Below, piece by piece: positions 21,393 through 30,065 of a stretch of DNA of 64,000 nt. Position 1 is the stretch's first letter. The number at the start of each line of letters is the position of its first letter. The notes under the pieces were generated by a model. The model was not told where the DNA came from. It was given only the letters and a program-made list of their open reading frames with translations, and did no database searches. The position numbers were made by a program, and so were the translations under genes. Origin of the DNA: Brochothrix thermosphacta DSM 20171 = FSL F6-1036 (lineage in GTDB: Bacteria > Bacillota > Bacilli > Lactobacillales > Listeriaceae); NCBI RefSeq assembly GCF_036884295.1, contig NZ_CP145608.1:2376285-2440284 (forward strand). Reading direction: 5' to 3'.

Positions 21393-21524
21393 TTATAGCT
21401 TTGCTACAAAAACAACTCTCTCTACGACACCTTTTAAAGCTTCAATCACATCCCCTTTTTAGATACCTCCACCAATTAAAAATATAGTTGCTAATGAACC
21501 CTCTCTGTATAATCGATGTCTTTT
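21393..21524 (-). pseudogene. Remnant of an unidentified gene
   Basis: In one minus-strand frame, after a TAG at 21525-21527, the translation reads HRLYREGSLATIFLIGGG, then I, an in-frame TAA (21459-21461), then KGDVIEALKGVVERVVFVAK and a final stop at 21393. The protein-like texture broken by stops suggests the 3' end of a decayed gene. I cannot name the family. There is no start codon or ribosome binding site. Confidence 0.35.
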
Positions 21525-21679
21525 CTAGGGGTTCAAAATTAACATACACTCTGTAAAAACATCTGCATAAACATCTGAAAGCCTAATCTAATGCTCAATC
21601 GTATTCCTTTTTTATAAACGGACATCAGCAAATTGACTGAGGTGTTACTCATTCCATTCATTTGGAAATAAGATATCCC

Positions 21680-22144
21680 TTAAGTTAATACTTTTGTTAA
21701 TTGTGCCATCTCCAATAAACTCATAGCCGCGTCAACACCTTTGTTACCTGCTTTTGTACCTGCGCGTTCAATTGCTTGTTCAATCGATTCGGTCGTAACC
21801 ACTCCAAAAATCACAGGTACGCCAGTTGTCAGACCAATATTAGCAACACCTTTACTCACTTCATTACATACGTAATCATAATGTGAAGTCGCACCTCGAA
21901 TGACGCAACCTAACGTGATAATGCCATCATATTTACCACTTTCAGCCATTTTTTTAGCAATAAAAGGAATTTCAAAAGCACCTGGTACCCAAGCAACATC
22001 AATATTATCTGTTGGTACATCATGGCGAATAAGGCTATCTACCGCACCATCCAATAATTTAGTGGTAATAAAATCGTTGAATCTCGCCACCACAATCCCT
22101 ACTTTTAAATCTGTTCCTCGTAAATGTCCTTCAATAATATTCAT
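21680..22144 (-). CDS. ribH: 6,7-dimethyl-8-ribityllumazine synthase
   Basis: A 154-residue lumazine synthase, the usual length. It condenses the RibA-derived pyrimidine with 3,4-dihydroxy-2-butanone 4-phosphate. Conserved motifs are [20 protein letters not shown] at the N-terminus, [27 protein letters not shown] (catalytic His) and [23 protein letters not shown] 22144 follows GAGGAGG; the frame continues upstream to 22165 with no better site. It is the last gene of the rib operon, 13 bp after ribBA. Confidence 0.97.
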   Translation of the reverse strand: MNIIEGHLRGTDLKVGIVVARFNDFITTKLLDGAVDSLIRHDVPTDNIDVAWVPGAFEIPFIAKKMAESGKYDGIITLGCVIRGATSHYDYVCNEVSKGVANIGLTTGVPVIFGVVTTESIEQAIERAGTKAGNKGVDAAMSLLEMAQLTKVLT

Positions 22145-22157
22145 CTTATTTCCTCCT

Positions 22158-23363
22158 CTAGTCAATTGTGAGTTGATGATTAAATTTTGTTTGTTTTGTT
22201 TTTAAATAGGCTTTATTTTCAAGGCGCGGGGCTATTTGCAACGCAATACGCTCCACTACTTCAATGCCATATGCTTGTAGAGCAGTTACTTTATCCAAGT
22301 TATTCGTCAATAGTCGAATACGCTGAATCCCTAGTGTTTTAAGCATTGCTGCTGCTATACCGTAATCACGACCATCTGCCTCAAACCCTAACTCAATATT
22401 TGCATCGTAGGTATCCCGTCCCTGTTCTTGCAATTGATACGCACGCAACTTACTCACCAGACCAATACCGCGACCTTCCTGGCGTAAATACAAAACTGCA
22501 CCAGTACCATCCGCTTCAATCCGTTGCAATGCTTCTACCAATTGCTCACCACATTCGCAACGGTGCGAACCAAAAATATCACCCGTCATACATTCTGAGT
22601 GCAAACGAATTAATGGGATTTTTTCTGTTTCAAATTCGCCTTTACTAACAACAATCTGCTCTTTTTGATCCGATAATGAAGTCATCACCTGTACCTTAAA
22701 GTCACCATACTCTGTCGGTAAATCGACCTGAACATCCGCTTCAAGAATACGATCATTGATGAGATGTCGATACCTAACAATATCAGCAACGGTAATAAAA
22801 GGGATTGCCATTCTAACAGCTTGTTCTTTTAACTCAGGTCGCCTTGCCATTGTCCCATCAGTATTTAGAATTTCACAAATGTAGGCCACTGGTTGCGCAC
22901 CTGCTAATCTAGCTAAGTCTACTGCGGTTTCCGTATGCCCTGCTCTTACAATGGCTCCATTAGCCTGCCCTACTAAAGGAAAAATATGACCCGGTCGTAA
23001 AAAATCACTCGGCTTTGCCTCTGGATTGGCAAGCTCCCTAATTGTCAATGCACGTTCTGCCGTAGATATACCTGTTGTTGTTGTGTGATGATCAACACTG
23101 ATTGTAAATGCTGTCCCATATGCATCCGTATTTTCACTCGTCATCTGCCCTAATCCTAGTCGCCGGGCTGTCCTTGCGCTCATCGGCACACAGACTAAAC
23201 CACGTGCCTCTGTTACCATTTGATTTAATGTTTCACTCGTCGCATATTGAGCCAAACCTATCAAATCACCTTCAGCTTCGCGGTTTTCATCATCTGCAAC
23301 GATAATCAGTTTTCCTTGTTGTAAAAAATGTATGGCTTCTTCTACTCTCTTTTTTACTGACAC
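22158..23363 (-). CDS. ribBA: Bifunctional 3,4-dihydroxy-2-butanone 4-phosphate synthase / GTP cyclohydrolase II
   Basis: A 401-residue fusion. The RibB half (residues 1-200) has [20 protein letters not shown], and [13 protein letters not shown] near its active site. The RibA half (about 205-400) has [21 protein letters not shown] within its zinc site (three Cys) and [12 protein letters not shown] for GTP binding. It produces both substrates of riboflavin synthesis. Start GTG 23363 lies behind a G-rich ribosome binding site. The gene sits between ribE and ribH in the operon controlled by the FMN riboswitch. Confidence 0.96.
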   Translation of the reverse strand: MSVKKRVEEAIHFLQQGKLIIVADDENREAEGDLIGLAQYATSETLNQMVTEARGLVCVPMSARTARRLGLGQMTSENTDAYGTAFTISVDHHTTTTGISTAERALTIRELANPEAKPSDFLRPGHIFPLVGQANGAIVRAGHTETAVDLARLAGAQPVAYICEILNTDGTMARRPELKEQAVRMAIPFITVADIVRYRHLINDRILEADVQVDLPTEYGDFKVQVMTSLSDQKEQIVVSKGEFETEKIPLIRLHSECMTGDIFGSHRCECGEQLVEALQRIEADGTGAVLYLRQEGRGIGLVSKLRAYQLQEQGRDTYDANIELGFEADGRDYGIAAAMLKTLGIQRIRLLTNNLDKVTALQAYGIEVVERIALQIAPRLENKAYLKTKQTKFNHQLTID

Positions 23364-23383
23364 AACGTTTCCCCCCTTTATTG

Positions 23384-24019
23384 TTAATAACCATGTTGTT
23401 TTAAAAACGACTGACTGATACTTTGTCCATTATCTTCTACTAACGCACCTAAATACTTACTCAATAAATCGCTTTCCAGATTAACAATATCACCCACTTT
23501 TTTTTGACCTAACACCGTATGTGCCGCAGAATGTGGAATCAAAGCAACGACAAAAGCATCTGTACTTTTATCAATCACAGTAAGGCTTGTACCATCCAAT
23601 GTGATTGAACCTTTTTTTACAATACGTCTTTTTTCTGAAGACAACAACGCCAATTCATAATAAATGGCATTTTGTTCTTGCCAGCGGCGATTAATTTTCA
23701 CAGTACCATCCACATGGCCTGATACAAAATGTCCGTCTAAACGACCTGTGATTGGCAAGGATCGTTCGAGATTGACGGGTTCACCCTGCTTCAAAAGGGA
23801 TAGATTAGTCGTACGATACGTTTCGGGCATCGCCTCAGCGCTAAATACGCCCTCATTAATAGCAACAACTGTTAAGCAGACACCATTAACTGCAATACTA
23901 TCACCCATTTTAGTTGCTTTTAAATCTGTTTCTGGAAATAGAATGTCTAACACCATACTCTCTCGCTGATGTGTTGTTTTTTGTAACCGACCCATTTTTT
24001 CAACAATTCCAGTGAACAT
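23384..24019 (-). CDS. ribE: Riboflavin synthase, alpha subunit
   Basis: A 211-residue enzyme built of two homologous lumazine-binding barrels. The first starts MFTGIVEKMGRL and includes GDSIAVNGVCLTVV; the second includes FVSGHVDGTVKI and GSITLDGTSLTVI. It dismutates two dimethylribityllumazine molecules to riboflavin and the pyrimidine. Length is normal. It is 1 bp downstream of ribD, so the two are translationally linked. Confidence 0.96.
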   Translation of the reverse strand: MFTGIVEKMGRLQKTTHQRESMVLDILFPETDLKATKMGDSIAVNGVCLTVVAINEGVFSAEAMPETYRTTNLSLLKQGEPVNLERSLPITGRLDGHFVSGHVDGTVKINRRWQEQNAIYYELALLSSEKRRIVKKGSITLDGTSLTVIDKSTDAFVVALIPHSAAHTVLGQKKVGDIVNLESDLLSKYLGALVEDNGQSISQSFLKQHGY

Positions 24020-24020
24020 A

Positions 24021-25091
24021 CTAGCCCCCCTTTTCCTGTGGTAGCCATTGTAATTTAAAGTCAGTTCCTAACTGCTCCATACTTATTAATTTTAAATTTG
24101 GCTGTTGTACAATGGCTCCGTCAATAGCATCAACTCCTGCTGACCCTAAAAGATGAGGCGTCAGATAGCTCAATAATTGTTGATAGTACCCACCATTTAT
24201 AAAGGCATGTAATATTTTTGCGCCACCTTCAACAAATACGGACTGTATCCCTTCTTGAGCTATTACCATTAAAATTTGCTCAATTGTCCATAGTTCCGCG
24301 AAAAAAAGTCGAACATGTTGGTGGGTTAAACGCTGTTTCAAATTACTATTTTCTGTAAACACCCACGTAGGCTGACTAGTATCTGTAAACAACATGAGTT
24401 TGCCTGTTAATCTACCGGACCGATCAATAATAATCCGTGTTAAACCCTGCTTTCCTTGTGGGTTCCGAACAGTTAAGGAGGGGTTATCGACAAGCGCAGT
24501 TTCACTGCCTACTAAAATTGCCTGATATTTTTCACGTTCTATTTGAACATCTTGCCATGTCTCGCTACCACTGAGATTTGTTCTGACACCTCGTTTCGCA
24601 GCAATCTTTCCATCTAAACTACTCGTATATTTCAAGGTCACATAAGGCAATTTGGTTTCATGAAAGTGATTGTAGATGAGATTGATACGATAGGCTTCAT
24701 CTCTCAGTATATTTTCGATGACTTCAATCCCCGCTGCTTGTAAAAGTGCCACTCCTCGCCCCGCTACTATGGGATTAGGATCACGTTGACCGATGACGAC
24801 TTGTTTAAAGCCACCCGCAATAATACGTTCAGCACAAGGAGGAGTTTTTCCTGTATGGGCACACGGTTCTAAAGTAACATATAACGTTGCTTGAATAGAT
24901 TCCTCAAGGCTGGTGAGTGAATCAATGGCTTGTACTTCCGCGTGTGCAGCACCATAGTGTGTATGATATCCTTTTCCTAAAACAACATTATCTTTAACAA
25001 TCACTGCCCCCACTAGTGGGTTGGTATATGTTTCCCCTTGTCCTTTAAGCGCTTGTTCAATTGCCAAGCGCATATATTTTTCATGTCTCAC
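24021..25091 (-). CDS. ribD: Bifunctional diaminohydroxyphosphoribosylaminopyrimidine deaminase / reductase
   Basis: A 356-residue fusion. The N-terminal cytidine-deaminase-like half has the zinc motif HAEVQAI and PCAHTGKTPPCAERI. The C-terminal half is the NADPH reductase (KYTSSLDGKIAAKRG, SVFVEGGAKILHAFI). It catalyses the second and third steps of riboflavin synthesis. I prefer GTG 25091, five bases after GGAGGTGA; an in-frame TTG at 25109 lies within the leader terminator. It is the first gene behind the FMN riboswitch and starts the operon ribD-ribE-ribBA-ribH. Confidence 0.95.
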   Translation of the reverse strand: MRHEKYMRLAIEQALKGQGETYTNPLVGAVIVKDNVVLGKGYHTHYGAAHAEVQAIDSLTSLEESIQATLYVTLEPCAHTGKTPPCAERIIAGGFKQVVIGQRDPNPIVAGRGVALLQAAGIEVIENILRDEAYRINLIYNHFHETKLPYVTLKYTSSLDGKIAAKRGVRTNLSGSETWQDVQIEREKYQAILVGSETALVDNPSLTVRNPQGKQGLTRIIIDRSGRLTGKLMLFTDTSQPTWVFTENSNLKQRLTHQHVRLFFAELWTIEQILMVIAQEGIQSVFVEGGAKILHAFINGGYYQQLLSYLTPHLLGSAGVDAIDGAIVQQPNLKLISMEQLGTDFKLQWLPQEKGG

Positions 25092-25107
25092 TTTCTTCAC
25101 CTCCAAC

Positions 25108-25133
25108 AAAAAAGCCCCTCATATTTGAGGGAC
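25108..25133 (-). terminator. Second hairpin terminator in the rib leader, next to the ribD ribosome binding site
   Basis: On the minus strand CCCTCA-AATA-TGAGGG is followed by GCTTTTTT and then directly by the GGAGGTGA site of ribD. It lies downstream of the main riboswitch terminator, so the leader carries two terminator hairpins in series. Confidence 0.65.
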
Positions 25134-25192
25134 TTTTAAAAAATAGACAGTATTAATCTAGGTTAAACCACACATTCGTCTCTTTTGAATCA

Positions 25193-25225
25193 GATAAAAA
25201 CCCCACTAAAAAGACTAGTGGGGTT
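25193..25225 (-). terminator. Riboswitch expression-platform terminator
   Basis: On the minus strand AACCCCACTA pairs with TAGTGGGGTT across a short loop and runs into a T5 tract. It lies about 90 bp downstream of the FMN aptamer, as expected for FMN-induced termination. A further hairpin at 25264-25287 (GTAGG/CCTAC) lies between them. Confidence 0.75.
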
Positions 25226-25312
25226 AAAAAAGGTGTGCTTTAAATAAACGGATGCCCTTATAGGTAGGTGCTTTTAAAAAGCCTACAGCTATCGTTGGTT
25301 AACCGTTCCTTT

Positions 25313-25452
25313 GATTACTTCTCCCATCCAGACTTTAACTGTCGGTTTCAGATTTTCACTGAATCAACCACAATCGAAATTATGGTTCACGGACTTCAAA
25401 AATAATATTTTTGTCACCGCCGGTCGGGAATTACACCCTGCCCCGAAGAATC
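25313..25452 (-). ncRNA. FMN riboswitch (RFN element)
   Basis: On the minus strand the aptamer opens CTTCGGGGCAGGGTG-AATTCCCGACCGGCGGT and closes AGTCTGGATGGGAGAAG, both hallmarks of the RFN element. The ends pair as GATTCTTC / GAAGTAATC. It lies upstream of ribD and should turn the operon off when FMN is abundant. The remaining leader to ribD is about 220 bp. Confidence 0.97.
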
Positions 25453-25610
25453 ATTATTCAATTGAACACAGCATATCACCTGTTTTTTTATTTGTCAATA
25501 TCAGTATTTTTTATTAAACACAGCAGAACCATCAAGTCAGTAAGTTCCCCTCACCTATAAATGCAAATAATAGCAACGAATCGAGTCAAAAGACTCTTCA
25601 CTGTGTTATA

Positions 25611-25988
25611 TCACTCCAAAAACCATGAAACTGACGGCAAATATTTTTGATAATAATTAATCACATCTATTGCAGAGTAATAGCCGAGCACTACACAACC
25701 AAAAATGAACACTCCCGTTAGCATCATAATCTTTATCTTTTTTTTACGGATACTTAGAATAAATATCGTACCTGCTAATGGAGTCAAAAAAGCACTTATA
25801 CCGAGCATTAGCGGTGAAACATTCCCTTTTATTTTTCTGTAGCCAGACCTGTCCGAATAAAAAGTACCTCTATAAAAATGATCGTCCATCTGGTATTTAA
25901 GAATAAGTGCACCAATAGTCATTAGTATGGCGCAACTAATAAAACATTTAGTCTTCAAAGACATTTTTGAGAACTCTTGCAATCCCAT
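25611..25988 (-). CDS. Small membrane protein, unrecognised
   Basis: A 125-residue protein with three predicted membrane helices (near CFISCAILMTIGALIL, SPLMLGISAFLTPLAGTIFI and IMMLTGVFIFGCVVLGYY). ATG 25988 overlaps the end of the preceding gene by 34 bp; a second in-frame ATG at 25964 may be the true start but neither has a strong ribosome binding site. I do not recognise the family. The first residues (KMSLK, then a helix) resemble those of the upstream small protein (KMSLR, then a helix), so the two may be related. Confidence 0.5.
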   Translation of the reverse strand: MGLQEFSKMSLKTKCFISCAILMTIGALILKYQMDDHFYRGTFYSDRSGYRKIKGNVSPLMLGISAFLTPLAGTIFILSIRKKKIKIMMLTGVFIFGCVVLGYYSAIDVINYYQKYLPSVSWFLE

Positions 25989-26203
25989 TTAAAGACAACA
26001 ATAATGATTATAGCACCCGCAATCATAATCTTTTGGAATATCAACATCAATGCAGTAACTGACATTATAACTAAACCAGTCGTGTTTTCTCCAAATAAGA
26101 ACATAAAAACACCCACAATCATTAAAACTACAGCGGTAGTAATTAACCAGTCTCTTAAAGACATTTTCTTTAACTTTATTATCAATTCTTTGATTTTATT
26201 CAT
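25955..26203 (-). CDS. Small membrane protein, unrecognised
   Basis: An 82-residue protein with a short charged N-terminus (KIKELIIKLKKMSLRDW) and two membrane helices (WLITTAVVLMIVGVFMFLF and IMSVTALMLIFQKIMIAGAI). It ends FKWDCKSSQKCL, which overlaps the start of the next ORF in another frame. The overlap could reflect coupled translation or an old frameshift joining the two. The family is unknown. Upstream, a ribosome binding site (AAGGATAAG) precedes ATG 26203. Confidence 0.5.
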   Translation of the reverse strand: MNKIKELIIKLKKMSLRDWLITTAVVLMIVGVFMFLFGENTTGLVIMSVTALMLIFQKIMIAGAIIIIVVFKWDCKSSQKCL

Positions 26204-26338
26204 TTGTACTTATCCTTTGCCTATTTAATACGTAACTGTAGTAATAATAACATAGCCAAAGACTTCATTACTTACTTAGTTATGAACATTCAACGACTCT
26301 CTGAAAATAATAAGTTCCATCGCTCATCATAGTAAAAA

Positions 26339-26364
26339 GCCCCTATTCTAAGAAATAGGAGCCC
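26339..26364 (-). terminator. Terminator downstream of the lipoprotein gene
   Basis: On the minus strand GCTCCTATT-TCTTAG-AATAGGGGC is followed by T5. It lies about 140 bp beyond the stop codon at 26503. Between the two I see no gene. Confidence 0.75.
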
Positions 26365-26502
26365 AAAATACTAATCTCATTCTTTCATTCTCACTGACAC
26401 TATTGCTTCTCTGTTCTTAAATTATCATTAACCTTATCACAAATAAAAACAGCTCGCTCTGCGCCTTCAATTAATGATTACTACTAGTTGAAAATTCAAA
26501 TA

Positions 26503-27150
26503 CTAGTTAAGTCCAAATTTAGCACTTAATTCCTTTAGGAATTCATCTTCATTTTGCACGATCCACTTCTCTTTAAACTCGGGATCTTGCACTAATAACA
26601 TCGTTATTTTTTGAGCTTTTTTATTAGCCTTCACTTCATTCACTTTTTTATTAATGACACGTAAACTACTATTTTTAGCTATATTCGACAGTTCTTTATC
26701 GGTCGTTTTATGTGTTATTTTTACTTTTTGTGCAGTTAAATCTTTTATGACTTCTTTTTCAAAATCGCCTGTTTGCCATTCAGTTAAGCCAGTAATCATT
26801 AGGTCCACTTGAGCTTTACCCTCTTTATTTTCAATCGTTTCAGCCTTGAATTTTGTTTCATCTTGCAATTTTTTATTCAGTGACTCATAAATTCTACTTA
26901 AATTAGCATCATATGTATGATCTAACTCTAGTGCAGCTGATAACTCTTTTACAAACGCTGATTTTGATTCTTTTTTGATGTCACTTGTTTTATCCTCAAA
27001 AAAATCATTAAATTTCGCGTTATCTTTCCCATATATGTAAGTATCCACATAACTTTCGGCTGCTGCTTTTGGATCAGTCTGTTTTTGACAGGCACTTAAT
27101 AATAAAATCATTAATAGGCCTAACAAAATTATTTTATATTTATGCTTCAT
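26503..27150 (-). CDS. Putative lipoprotein (DUF5105-like)
   Basis: A 215-residue lipoprotein. The signal peptide (residues 1-20) ends in a lipobox LLLSAC with lipidated Cys21. The mature part is mixed helix and sheet, begins KQTDPKAAAESYVDTYIYG, and resembles the DUF5105 lipoproteins common in Listeria and Enterococcus. The function is unknown. It starts 11 bp after the asparagine-rich secreted protein gene (27162-27734) and is probably in the same transcript. A terminator follows. Confidence 0.75.
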   Translation of the reverse strand: MKHKYKIILLGLLMILLLSACQKQTDPKAAAESYVDTYIYGKDNAKFNDFFEDKTSDIKKESKSAFVKELSAALELDHTYDANLSRIYESLNKKLQDETKFKAETIENKEGKAQVDLMITGLTEWQTGDFEKEVIKDLTAQKVKITHKTTDKELSNIAKNSSLRVINKKVNEVKANKKAQKITMLLVQDPEFKEKWIVQNEDEFLKELSAKFGLN

Positions 27151-27161
27151 TATAGATAGTC

Positions 27162-27734
27162 TTAACGACGTCCTCCTTGTCTATTTTGATTATAATTTTT
27201 CTTTTCTTGGATAATTTGTTGACGTTCTGATTGCGTAAGATCGGGATTACTTAATTTTTCACCATACGCTCTATTTTGGTTCGCTTTTTCATTACCATTC
27301 ACTTGATTTGACTGGTTTCCTTGATTTGACTGGTTATAATTTTTCTTTTCTTGAATAATTTGTTGACGTTCCGCTTGCGTAAGATCTGGATTATTTAATT
27401 TTTCACCATATGCTTTGTTTTGATTTGCTTTTTCATTACTTATCACTGTATTCGCTTTTTTATCAGCTGCTTTTTGTTGTTCTTTTGCGGCAATCTCTTC
27501 TTTTTTAGCTTTAACCACTGCAATGTTTTTTACCTTTTTTTCCTTAACTTGTGTTGTTAATGTTGCTTTAGCAACTTTTTCAATTCGAGTAAACATCTCA
27601 CGGATTTTTTCTTGTTTTATTGTTAGTTGCAAGTCTTTATTCATATTTGAAGCCTGAACATCAACGCCACCACCTAAAGAAATTCCAATTGCTGTAAACA
27701 AAACACTACACATTAACACTACTTTTTTAACCAC
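27162..27734 (-). CDS. Secreted protein with a duplicated Asn/Gln-rich segment
   Basis: A 190-residue protein starting at GTG 27734. A signal peptide (hydrophobic core VVLMCSVLFTAIGISLG, cleavage near VQA-SN) is followed by a Lys/Ala/Glu-rich coiled-coil-like region (residues 35-95). Then two copies of a segment of about 35 residues follow, each with EKANQN-AYGEKL-NPDLTQ and QQIIQEKKNYNQ. The tail is NRQGGRR. The repeats are nearly identical also at DNA level (27181-27259 and 27340-27418). The family is not recognised; it could be a wall-associated or nucleic-acid-binding protein. The lipoprotein gene follows closely. Confidence 0.7.
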   Translation of the reverse strand: MVKKVVLMCSVLFTAIGISLGGGVDVQASNMNKDLQLTIKQEKIREMFTRIEKVAKATLTTQVKEKKVKNIAVVKAKKEEIAAKEQQKAADKKANTVISNEKANQNKAYGEKLNNPDLTQAERQQIIQEKKNYNQSNQGNQSNQVNGNEKANQNRAYGEKLSNPDLTQSERQQIIQEKKNYNQNRQGGRR

Positions 27735-28054
27735 TTATAATACACCCTTTCAAATGAAGTTTAAACACCATTATATAACTACTAATAACTAAAGTAAAGC
27801 TCATTTTTAGTTTATATTAATCATTTAATTTTATCTATAAAATAACCCCCCGATAATTACACCGTTCTTTCATTGCAGACGAATACTTAATTTTAATTGT
27901 GAAACCAAGTATTTATTAACCAGGATAAGTAATCACTAGAATCAATTTAACTTTTAAAAAAATTAATTAACGTAAAAAAAGAATAGATTTCTCTATTCTT
28001 CAAAAGACTATTTTTCCACATAAATGATTCACTTTATGTTTTTATTTTATGACT
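27735..28054. other. Intergenic stretch, no gene seen
   Basis: Apart from the truA terminator at 27980-27999, this AT-rich stretch shows no ORF with a ribosome binding site. Confidence 0.5.
27980..27999 (-). terminator. Terminator of truA
   Basis: On the minus strand GAATAGA-GAAA-TCTATTC runs into T7. It lies about 55 bp after the truA stop codon. Confidence 0.8.
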
Positions 28055-28801
28055 TTATTTATATTCCACACAATCCAGAAATAAGCCTTGAGCTGGTACT
28101 GTCATACCCGCATTTTTTCTCGTTTTGCTCATAAATACATCATCGATGATGTTAGCCTCTAAAGTTCCTGCACCAATTTCTAAAATTGTCCCCATCATGA
28201 TTCTCACCATATTGTATAAGAAGCCTTCTCCCTCAAATTTAAACTGCAGCAAATCGCCCTCACTCGTAATTGTGATTGCTTTTATTGTACGCACCGTTGT
28301 TTTTTTTGATTTTTTAAGCGAAGAGAAACCAAGAAAATCATGGGTACCTTCCAACATACGGCAAGCACTATTCATTTTAGTAATATCTAACTTTTGCGAA
28401 ATATGGTGGCTGTAATAACGTTCGAATGCTGATGGAATCGGATTATTCCAAACATAGTAGCTATACTGTTTACCAGTAGCGTTATAACGCGCATGAAACC
28501 GTTCAGGTACCTCTTCAACTTTTTTGACAATTATATCCCAAGGTAAATAGTGATTAAGTTGATTTAATAATTTATCACTCGTCAATGGTGAATCTGTTTT
28601 AAAATTAGCCACTTGCCCCCTCGCATGTGTTCCCGCATCCGTTCGTCCTGATCCAATAATCTCAATTTTTTCACCTGTAATTTGTGTTAAAACCGCTTCA
28701 ATTCGTCCTTGAATTGTTTTATCAGAATCACCCAATCGTTGCCAGCCTAGATAACGTTTCCCATCGTATTCAATCGTTATTTTTATATTTCGCATTATCA
28801 T
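28055..28801 (-). CDS. truA: tRNA pseudouridine(38-40) synthase
   Basis: A 248-residue TruA enzyme that forms pseudouridine in the anticodon arm of tRNAs. The start region RNIKITIEYDGKRYLGWQR and the catalytic SGRTDAGTHARGQVANF (nucleophilic Asp) are diagnostic; FLYNMVRIMMGTILEIG lies near the C-terminus. I chose ATG 28801, four bases after GAGGAG; ATG 28795 is also plausible. It is a single gene, diverging from the YdeI-family gene and ended by a terminator. Such genes often sit in ribosomal-protein operons in Firmicutes; here it stands alone and may be a second copy. Confidence 0.93.
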   Translation of the reverse strand: MIMRNIKITIEYDGKRYLGWQRLGDSDKTIQGRIEAVLTQITGEKIEIIGSGRTDAGTHARGQVANFKTDSPLTSDKLLNQLNHYLPWDIIVKKVEEVPERFHARYNATGKQYSYYVWNNPIPSAFERYYSHHISQKLDITKMNSACRMLEGTHDFLGFSSLKKSKKTTVRTIKAITITSEGDLLQFKFEGEGFLYNMVRIMMGTILEIGAGTLEANIIDDVFMSKTRKNAGMTVPAQGLFLDCVEYK

Positions 28802-28938
28802 TTTTCTCCTCATATTCGTGCTTATTATTTATTAATTCATTGTAGCAATAATCCCTTAAATTAACAATTACAGCCAAAATCCTCGTATCATGCTAAAATT
28901 AAAAAGAATATACTCTAATTAGATGGGATGATTTGAAA

Positions 28939-29547
28939 ATGTCCAGTAGCTACTTTGAATTTACAACACGTAAAGACTTAAGAAATTGGCTTGTTGCTAA
29001 TAGCAAAACTGAAACAGAATGTTGGCTCGTCATGAGTATTTCTATACAAACGAACACATTACTCTATCTAGATATCGTGGAAGAAGCACTTTGTTTTGGT
29101 TGGATTGATGGCGTCAAAAAAAAGTTACCTGATAACCGTTTGATTCAACGTATTTCACCACGCAGTAAAAGAAGTAATTGGACTGAATTGAACAAAGCAC
29201 GTGTGCGTCGTCTAGAAGCTCTTGGTTTAATGACAACTGCCGGCCGTGCTGTTTTACCTGAAATGGACCCTAATCTCTTTGAGTGGGACGCTCGCATTGT
29301 TGAGGCCCTTCAACAAGACGATGTTGTCTACCAGAATTTTAGAACGTTTCCGATTTTGTATCAAACCATCCGGATTGATACGATTCAAAGCTATAAAAAA
29401 GATACCGAACTATTTAACAAACGCTTAGAAAAATTAATTAAATATACTAAAGCTAATAAAATGTATGGCAGTTGGCATGATAATGGGCGTCTTTTGGAAG
29501 ATAATCAAAAACATTTTTTAGATACAACAACTAAAAAACTTAAATAA
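28939..29547 (+). CDS. YdeI/OmpD-associated family protein
   Basis: A 202-residue protein of the YdeI/OmpD-associated family. Family features are WLVANSKTETECWLVM, YLDIVEEALCFGWIDG, RISPRSKRSNWTELNKARVR and the C-terminal TYEK-like RLEKLIKYTKANKMYG. Members are linked in the literature to resistance against cationic peptides or bacteriocin tolerance, but the biochemical function is not established. The start is ATG 28939; TTG 28933 is in frame two codons upstream. It stands alone, divergent from truA. Confidence 0.8.
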   Translation: MSSSYFEFTTRKDLRNWLVANSKTETECWLVMSISIQTNTLLYLDIVEEALCFGWIDGVKKKLPDNRLIQRISPRSKRSNWTELNKARVRRLEALGLMTTAGRAVLPEMDPNLFEWDARIVEALQQDDVVYQNFRTFPILYQTIRIDTIQSYKKDTELFNKRLEKLIKYTKANKMYGSWHDNGRLLEDNQKHFLDTTTKKLK

Positions 29548-29686
29548 TTTTTAATTTATTACATTCGAAGAACCCTCATCAACAACTTTTTTTGATAAAC
29601 ACTTTCTTAAAAAAAAGGAATTAAGCAATGATGCGTTGCTTTTTCATAGAATAAAAATTTATTTTTTTAACATCGGAGGAATTAAA

Positions 29687-29956
29687 ATGTCAAAAACACC
29701 ACAATGCCAAAGTTGCGGGATGCCAATGAATAAAGCAGATGAATTTGGTATCGAAACAGATGGCTCTGCTTCAGAAAAATACTGTATTAAATGTTACGAT
29801 AATGGTCAATGGACCAATGGTGAGGCAACATTTGATGAATTTTATGAAATAAGTTTACGAGGCTTTCAAAATTCAAATATGAACAAAGTACAAAAATATT
29901 TTCTTAATAAGATGTACACTAAAAAATTCCTTAAAAAACTAGATCGTTGGAAATAG
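29687..29956 (+). CDS. Putative zinc-ribbon protein
   Basis: An 89-residue cytoplasmic protein starting at ATG 29687 behind CGGAGGA. Four cysteines (CQSCGMPM near residue 6 and YCIKCYDNG near 36) should bind one zinc ion. The tail ISLRGFQNSNMNKVQKYF is helical. It matches the short 'putative zinc ribbon domain' family, often found next to transcriptional regulators or GNAT enzymes. No function is known. A terminator follows closely. Confidence 0.8.
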   Translation: MSKTPQCQSCGMPMNKADEFGIETDGSASEKYCIKCYDNGQWTNGEATFDEFYEISLRGFQNSNMNKVQKYFLNKMYTKKFLKKLDRWK

Positions 29957-29963
29957 CAGGATT

Positions 29964-29994
29964 AGCCTCTTGAAACATCTAAGAGGCTTTTTTT
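29964..29994 (+). terminator. Terminator of the zinc-ribbon gene
   Basis: AGCCTCT and AGAGGCT pair across an 11-nt loop, followed by T7. Confidence 0.85.
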
Positions 29995-30065
29995 ACGTGC
30001 ACTCTCTTCCACTCTTTTTTTAAGTTAACTACCATTACTATCAACTCTCTTTTGAAACGGTTATA

